From the NCBI RefSeq assembly GCF_019393635.1, contig NC_057861.1:361134453-361198452 (forward strand): 64,000 nucleotides of DNA. The letters run 5' to 3'. Positions 52,601 to 61,600 of this stretch are shown here, piece after piece. The stretch comes from Dromiciops gliroides. Its lineage: Eukaryota; Chordata; Mammalia; Microbiotheria; Microbiotheriidae. Position 1 is the first letter of the stretch. Each line of letters opens with the position of its first letter. A program made the translations under genes and the position numbers. A model generated the notes under the pieces. It had not been told where the DNA came from. It was given only the letters and a program-made list of their open reading frames with translations, and made no database searches.

Positions 52601-55600
52601 TTTTTGTTTTGCTTTCATTTTTTAATAATTTACCTGTTGCCCTTGATATTTTCTATTAATCCACAACTGTTTAGAACAAAAGTTTCTCTACCCTCTTATA
52701 TTGGTTGAATTTTAGTAAATGAAAGTAATGAGAAGTGGTCACTCAACAAGCATTTATTAAGTATCTACTAAGTGTCAAGGCTGTGCTAAGTACTGGGAAT
52801 ACAAAAAAAAGTCAAGAGATAGTCCCTGCTCTCAGGGAGCTCACAGTCTAATGAAAAGACAGCATGTAAACAACTATGTGCAAACTGGAGAGACTGGAGA
52901 TAATAGAAGGAAAGTACTAGCAATAAGGGGGATGGACAAGGCTTCTTTTAGAAGGTGAAATTTCATCTGGGACCTGAAGGAAATCAGGGAAGTCAGAAGG
53001 CAGAGAGGAGGGAGAGAGTTCCCTGCATGGGAAAGTAGGTGAAAATGCCCAAAGCTGGAGATGGGGTATCTACTTTGAGGAAACCCATGGAGTCCAGTGT
53101 CACTGGATCCCAGAGGAGACTGAGGTAACAACATCAGAGTCACAAAGCTAAAGCCAACTAGTCTAACCCCATACCTGAATCATGAATCAACTTTGCAAAA
53201 TCCCTGACATGGTCATCAAGGCACTTGAGGGATGAAAGAGGGGGAGAAGACTCTAATGTTTCTCAGCCAAGTTTATTGGCATGTCATGGGAACATACATG
53301 ATTTACTATATTGCTTCACTCAAAGCAGGCAAAATCCTGCCTGATAGGCTAATATATCTATTGCTAGATTTATCAGAAGTGCCATAATCATCATTTACCA
53401 AAGTTATAGGGGGGCAGCTAGGTGGCGCAGTGGACAGAGCACCAGCCCTGGAATCAGGAGGACCTGAATTCAAATCCAGATTCAGACACTTAACATTTAC
53501 TAGCTGTGTGACCCTGGGCAAGTCACTTAACTCCAATTGCCTCACAAAAAAACAAAAACAAAACAAAAAAGTTATACGGAGGTTGTTTCCCTCTCTGTAC
53601 ACCAAAGAGTTTTCCTCAAAGAGGAAAACACCAAAATCTGTAGTTTTATTTTTGTTTAGTAATGTAAAATAATGAAAAGTGAGCTGGATTTAGACTTCTA
53701 AAGGATTTTACTTCTTTAACACCTCATGTACCTAGAGATCACATCCTTCAACTTTAATCATTGGTAGTAAAATAACAAAGAACAGGGATGCAAAAATGGA
53801 TATTATCTAGCCATAATGGATGATATCACAAAGCCTATACTTTAGTCACAGGAGAATATCTTGGGCCCTTATTTAGTGATTACTCATTCATATTTTAGAT
53901 ATAATTCTAAAATGTTTAGTTATCTGGTCCCAGCCCATAGTAGATTATAAGAAACAATATAGAATGTAAAATAACTAATAGAGAGACAAACATATCAGCT
54001 AGAACTATGAGGTGACATATTAATAGTGTTGGAATAAACCAGAAAATCTTTTTTTAAAAAAACTAGAACTCAAAAAAATCAGCTGTTCAAAGCCATTTAA
54101 CATGGGATCAAAGACATCTCAACAACCCCTAAAGGCATTACTACAATATAAAGGGTCGTTACCAATGGATGCTTCTACAGATTGTAACAAACTAAGATGG
54201 AAAGTATTCTCCTTATGGTGTGTCTGAACTGAAAAAAAAAATGCCCTTCCTGGTTTCTTCAGTCCTTTGATTACTTGAATTACTACAAAAAAGACCTATT
54301 AGGGTTAATATGTTAATATCCACAAAGATGATATTAAATAAAGAAAAGATGAAATTCTCTTCAGTATGCTCTGTATGAAAAAGTATGCAATCTACTTAAA
54401 AAACCTGTATCAAAATGGATGAATTTGACAACATTTGGGTGCTTAAAGAAGTAAGCTTTTGTTTGCTGGGAAAATCAGTAATGTGGAACTCTTTCTTTCC
54501 CCATGATGCCAGTAAAATGAGTTTTTAATATTAAGAGGCAAAAAGAAAAGGTAGGAGAAAAAGCACTGGGTTTGAAGAGCTAGGTTTAAATTCTGGCCCA
54601 CATGCATAGGAGCTATATAATTATTAATCACTCAGAATCCCAGTTTCCTCATCTATAAAATTGGGGAAATACTTACACAATCAACAACACATTGCTCTTG
54701 TGGGGGAAAGCATCATGGAAATGTGAGATATTTATGTGTATATATACATATGTTCATATGTGGAGGAGAAAGAAAATGGCAGATGATTCAGGCAAAATGA
54801 ATGAGGTAGCTTGGGGGTTGGGGGGGAGGGGGAAACCCACAAGAAAACCACTAAAGTTCTCAGTGATGGGAAATAATATTCTTCCTAACCTTCATCAATT
54901 CCACAGTTAGATGTCAAATGAGTTTTAGGTAATAATGTAAAGGTTAACATTATATTATATTTTATAAACAAAGAAATGACCCTCCCCTTTTCAGAAATTC
55001 CTAATGATTAAGGCCCATTTTAACTTATAAAGCAAACTAGAAGCTAGTAAAGTGTGGAAGGGGAGATCCTATTCCTAGATCCAGGTAAGCTATTTTCTAT
55101 TTTTACTTACTCAAAACTGTTTTTTGTCACTTGGATTAGAAAAAAATTGAAAGAGGAAGTTCTTTTTGGGCAAATTCTCAATGTACTGACTCTTGGCCAA
55201 TATCATAATTCCCTTTGTCTAGTGACACAGGGTAGAATTTTAAAAGACTGTGGATGGCATGTTTAAGAAGCCAAGTAGATATCAGAACATATCTACCACC
55301 CATTTTCTCTAGACAAAAAGTTCACACTTTGACTTCATTTTTATTTTAGTTCACCTGAAAGAATGTCATTGAAAAGTATAACAAAAGCTTCAAAAATCTG
55401 AACCCTACTAACCACCTATAATTTGCAAGCTAAAAACTGCAGAGCAAAAATTCTTTAACTTAAAAATTTCATTAAAAGGTAATATTGTTTTTCATTGAAG
55501 GCCTATCAAAACTAATAAAATTTCTGTCCTAATGAATTTTCTAAAAGAAGTTATTATTTTAAATATCTCAAACTAATTACTAACAAAGAGTCTACAAATA

Positions 55601-58600
55601 GAGGTCCTGCTGAGCCTAAAATACTCATAACACCAAAATCCTTAAAAATAGCAATATTTCCCCTTTAATAGAATAGCACATTTCCTATCTGGAATTCAGC
55701 TCTTGAACAAGAACATTTATCTCAAAAAAGGGCTGGGAAACAGGATATATGCAAAAAACAAAACAAAATACCCTTCCCGAACAACTAATACAAATGTCAG
55801 GAAGCATACACACTAAAGTCTGTGCTGCAACTCTTACTGCTTGAACTTTCATTAAGAGGTCTACTTGTTCGACTTCTGCTCACAATTCCCAAGACCTTGG
55901 AAATCAAAAGAAAATTAGAAATAGAACATTAGAAAGGGGATTCCCAAAGGCAGACACACTAGCAGTACCAAGATGAAGCCCACAAAGGAGGAGACAAAAA
56001 GGTATTTTTTTAAAAAGGCATAAGAACTAAACCAGAAATAGAACACTGTGGTATGTTTGTACAAGGAGGTGGTCCAGTCACGCAATGAGAGGTAAGAATG
56101 CCAGATGCTCAGCCATGCTCTACTGCTACTCTCAATATGTGACAAGCCCTACAGAAAGGCCTCCAGAATACTGGTTGTATCTTCTGTAGAGGATCTATAG
56201 GAGAAACCTAGACAAAAAGAGCACAGAATCAGAAGGTATAGATGGGTTGCCATCTGCATGGTGGTCTGGCTACACTTAGCCAGTGGGTTTGGATTCGGAA
56301 AGGAAGGAGAGGTACCTGTAAATACCAACCACCACAAAGACTTATTAGCCTTATTAGCAAGGAAATTTATAGGGGCGAGAATGACTGGGCAGTGCAGACC
56401 AGCTTCACAGCAGGGTACAAACACACAGGCATGCACACAAGCAGTAATCAAGGGGAGTTGAGAGGATTGTGGTCCGAGTAGCAGGACAGAAAGCATTCAT
56501 CCCCAGCAGGCTACAAGGATCTTTCTTCCCATGTCCCACCAGAGTTGAGCTGTCTCCAGATGAAGAGTGGCCCTACCCTGCCGCAGCTTGTGCTCACAAG
56601 GCCCTCACAGGGGCTAATCAGGAAAGCAGCAGCCCCAGCTTGAATGATATCAGCATTCTTGCCAGGCCCTTAAAGGGCCTGCTTAAAGCAGAAGTCTAGG
56701 GCTTGCTCCCAAATCACATGGATGAAGGGGGTGGCCATTTTGATGAGACGACAACATTATGACTCTTTTGAAGTATTTAAGCATTGAAGTAAATTGAACT
56801 GAGCCAAAGATAATGCATTTATTAAGTGCTATGTGTCAGGCACAGTTTAAAAAAACAAAACTTAGGGGGCAGCTAGATGGCGCAGTGGTTAAAGCACCGG
56901 CCCTGGATTCAGGAGTACCTGAGTTCAAATCCGGCCTCAGACACTTGACACTTACTAGCTGTGTGACCGTGGGCAAGTCACTTAACCCCCATTGCCTAAA
57001 AAAACAAAACAAAACAAAAAACAAAACAAACTTAGTTTATCCAGTGATTAGGATCATAGTTACAGAGCCAGAAGGGAACTCAGTTCAATTCTATTGTAGG
57101 GAAAGTGTCAAATGTGAGATACATTGATAGATATACACATATATGTGGATACATAAAATGTACATGTAGATGAGAAAATAAAAAGGCAGATGATGCTGAG
57201 ATCTAGTTCAATCCCTTCATTTTACAGATTAAGAATAATAAGGGAGGAAGGGATTTGCCCAAGATCACACAATAAAGTGATAGGATTTGAACTCAGGTCT
57301 CCTGAGTCCAAACCCTTTTTCCACTATGTCATGTTGCCACCCAAAGGTTGAAGAAACTGGCATGACACTATAATGGAATATTATTGAACCATAAATAGTG
57401 ATGAATAAATACAACTATGGAGGCAACACATGAGGTTGCTGCTGTTTCTGCTGCTGCTAAGAGTTGGCATTTATATAGTGCTTTAAGATTTACAAAACAC
57501 TTTATAAATATTATCTCATTTCATGCTCACAACAACTCTAGGAAGTAGGTGTTATTATTATTCCAATTTTAAATATAGAGAAACTGAGGTAAATACTAGT
57601 TAAATGACCTGTCCAGAATCACACAGCTATTAAGTTTCCGAGGCTGGATTTGAGCCTGGATCTTCTTGATTCCATGTCCAGTACTCTATCTACTGTGCCA
57701 CCCCAACTGCCTAAGAAAATGCACACTTGACAACTCAATTAAAAATAGTTAACTCAATAAAAGCATAAGTAATATTCTGAAGGTATAATAAAAAATAACA
57801 AAAAAGCTTCCTGTTCAAATATTTTTAAAATATCATTATATGCAATTGGGAAAAAATGGAAATAAAATTTATATTCAACCATAGGATAATGACTGAATAA
57901 ATCACATTACATTAACATGATGCTAGAATACTATTAAGACTTATAAGAATGAAGATCTCAATAAAATATGGAAAGACTTTAATGAAATAATTCAAAATAA
58001 AAATTTCAGGGACCAGAACAACAGAGTATGTGCTAATTATGATCCCAAAAGAGAAACAAATAGCGAATGAGAATGACTGAACAAGGTAGAAAACCTGATG
58101 GGGACATTGAAAGAATAACTGAAAAGTTATGATTACTTTATTCATTGAAATGAATTATTTTAAATTTAACTAGTTGTTAAACAAACTTCAGTGGATATTT
58201 GGAAATTCAGTAATCAGTTTTTAATATAGAAAGTTTCTAGACCTGAGTTTTCATTGGCTGAGCGAAATCTCACATGTAGAATCTCCCCCTCTATCACTAA
58301 AACATTCAGTTTTTTAAAAAATATTTTCTTAAAAATCTGATGAGTTTATATAAACACACACACAAATCTCGAGTGAAGACACAGAAGTTAATTATTGTTA
58401 TTATTATTGCTAATAATAGCTAACACTTACATGGCACTTTGATGTTTGCAATGTGCTTTTAAAATATTCTTTCATTTGATCTTTACAACAACCCTGGGAG
58501 ATAGATGCTAATATTATCACCATTTTACAGATAAGGAAACCGAGGCAGGCCAAGGTTAAGTGACTTGTCAAACACATACACATTTTTCCCTTTACAACTT

Positions 58601-61600
58601 AAGTTTGTGGTTTATAATTTTATTATTATTTTTTATTGTTAATAGTAATTGATTTTTTATATTTTAAAATTATTATATTTTAAATCTCTCCAAAAAACTG
58701 GTATTTGTTTTTCACAAACAAATCTTAAATTTATAACTATTAACAAAGAAAACAGCAATATGTAATACCTTTTCTCTAGTCACCAACATTTTCCTCTTTA
58801 AACTCTAAATTCACACATTATCTTTTCAACTATAAACATAAAGTTAATATTTACATAAGAGCTAGAAAAGGCTTTAGAGATGATCTAATCTAATAACATT
58901 TATCCATGCTAAGGTCCAAATATACTGAACAAGACATTTACAAAATTTTGGAAATGAATTCATCTATTTGGGATTCCCAAGCTAAATTTGTTTGGTTGTT
59001 TTCACTCATGTCTGACACTTTGTGTCCCCATTTAAGGTTTTCTTGGGAGAGATACTTGAGTAGTTTGTCATTTCCTTTTCCAACTCATTTTAAAGATGAG
59101 GGAACTGAGTCAAAGTTAAGTGTCATGCCCAGAGTCACACAACCAGTAAGTGTCTGACGCTAGATTTGAACTCGGGAAGATGTCTTCCTGACTCAGGGCA
59201 GGCGCTCCTTCTACTTTGCCACCTAGCTCTTCCCCACCCACCTCCCACCCCAGTTAAATAAATTAATTTAATATGTTTTCTTTTTCCCTTCCACCTTTTT
59301 TGGGGGAGGGGGCTGAATCTGGAATTCCACAGATACAGGGAATACCCAGTGGGCAAATTCACTCTGCCAACAAAAATAAGCAGATTCTGGTCAACTTAAA
59401 GAGTTGTCTGGGGACTTTGAGGGCAAGGGAAACAAGAGGGCATTAAGTGACTTGTCAGCCTCAGTCAGAGATGAGGCTTGAACATGGGGCTTCCTGAAGC
59501 AGTTCTCTATCTACTACTTCACTGTACCTTTCTCTTTTTGTTTACTCCCTCCCTTCTTTACCAATTATCTCCTATTTTCCCCTAATTTGCTAATATATGG
59601 AGTAGTTTTCTGAAGGGCAGGGGGGTAAAGTGGGTTAGAGCCCTGGACTTGGAGTCAAGTTTTAATCCTGCCACAGATACTTACTATGGGACCTTGGACA
59701 AGTCATTTAACCTCTTTGTGCCTCAGTTTCCCAATTTTAAAAAATGGTAGGGATCTCTTCCTGCCCTATATTCTCCTGTAAAACCAGAATTCTGATATAT
59801 CACTGCCCTAAAATCCAAAAGACTACATTAGATGAGACCCTTTTGGTACTTCAATAACTGGATCATACAAAAGGAGCCCAATAAATTTATTATCAATGAC
59901 ACTAGGTCCTTCTAAATAAAAAAGCACATAAAATTGAAGGTCAAGTGTTTTGGGACCTAATTCTTGATTTTACTGATGAGGGACAGTCTCATGCTGGGGT
60001 CTAAAATCTACATTATACACACCTACATATACCAAGAGTATCTTAAGATTTAGTGGCAAATAGTACGATCGAAATTAATACAATTCCCTTCTAGTAAATA
60101 GCTAACCCCAAATTCAAATTCAGGTTCCCCAATTTCAAATCCAGCACTTTTTCCACCAAGTAAAGCTAATCTCTTTAGTCTAGATGTGTTTTGACTCACG
60201 GTAATCCTACTATAATTATTACCCTGAATAACCCAGTACTACTTCAAGAACCAAGTGCATAATGAAGATTACCTGCAATTTAGTACAGGGAAATATGTGC
60301 TAGACTTGAAAGAGTTCCGAAAAAATTGGGTTCAAATCCCATCTTTGAAACTTACTAGGGATGTGACCATTGGCAAGTCACTTCACCTCTAGGTTGTACT
60401 TTCCTCAACCTGCAAAACTACCTCTCTAGAGCCTAATTCATTCACCAGGCCTTTGTGAAGATCAAATAAAAACACTGCTAGGTAAAGTGATTTGCAAACC
60501 TTAAATTGTTACATAAAAGCAACAGGAAAACAAAATGATTATAAAATTCCAACCAAACTTAAATAGTGTTAGCTTTATATGCAGAAATCCATAATTCTGT
60601 ATACACAGAAATCTCCACCCTTAATCCCCATCATAGAAGCTGGGTAAACAGCAGCCAACTTACTCCCAAATTTATTAATATAATTTACTCTATATATAAT
60701 ATCAATTCTAAGCTCTGAAAGAACCATCCACTGGCAATATTCCTGTTGCCTATCCAGAGTGATTTTAATAATATTCTGAAGGTAAGACAATTACAGAGAA
60801 TAGGAATGAGGGTGAGAAGGAGCAAATTTAAAGAAGGGGCAGCTAGGTTGTGCAGTGGATAAAGCACTGGCCTTGGATTCAGGAGGACCTGAGTTCAAAT
60901 CCAGCCTCAGACACTTGACACTAGTTGTGTGACCCTGGGCAAGTCACTTAACCCTCATTGCCCCACAAAACAAAAAAACAAAACAAACAAACAAAAAAAA
61001 GAATCATGGAACTTTGGAACCTGAGAGACATTCATCATTTTCTAGGCCTGGAATAGCGAGGTAACCTTGCTGATGCTGAATTCATTATATCCCACAGACT
61101 AGCAAATGTTTGGATAGATTCTAAAGTAGATTATCATTTGAGGCCTTTTCTGCCCTAGATCCTACAAGAAACAAAATATTATAGGAGGTTCATTTAGGTC
61201 TTTATGTGACCAACTCTTTCCCTAAGGGTACAACGTTACTTAGCTCACCGGAATTTATGAAAAAGATAGGCTGTCCCATGGGAATCAAAGGGAGTTCTCT
61301 TTATGTAGTGAAATATATTATCTTTCCCTTCTGGTCATGTTTGAATTATAATCAAAATGTGTTACTTCAAAATAACTTCTCATTAACAACCAATTACTCT
61401 TTCATTTAAAAATGACAATGTTGTGACTCATGAAAACACTAGCTATTACACTGCTCCCCACACTGTCCTGGATCTAAAATTCTTTCAATTGTATGCTCAT
61501 GCCCTCTAATAGTTACTTAAATACACTAGTATGGTGGCTAATTGTATAAGCTGCAGTATCAAATGTACTAAAGGTCCAAACGTGTCATCTCAAAGTCAAA

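Noticed and set aside
56149..56496. 115-codon minus ORF as a new membrane protein gene
   Set aside because: Hydrophobic stretches are present, but there is no start context, splice support or recognisable similarity, and overlapping plus-strand ORFs of similar length exist.
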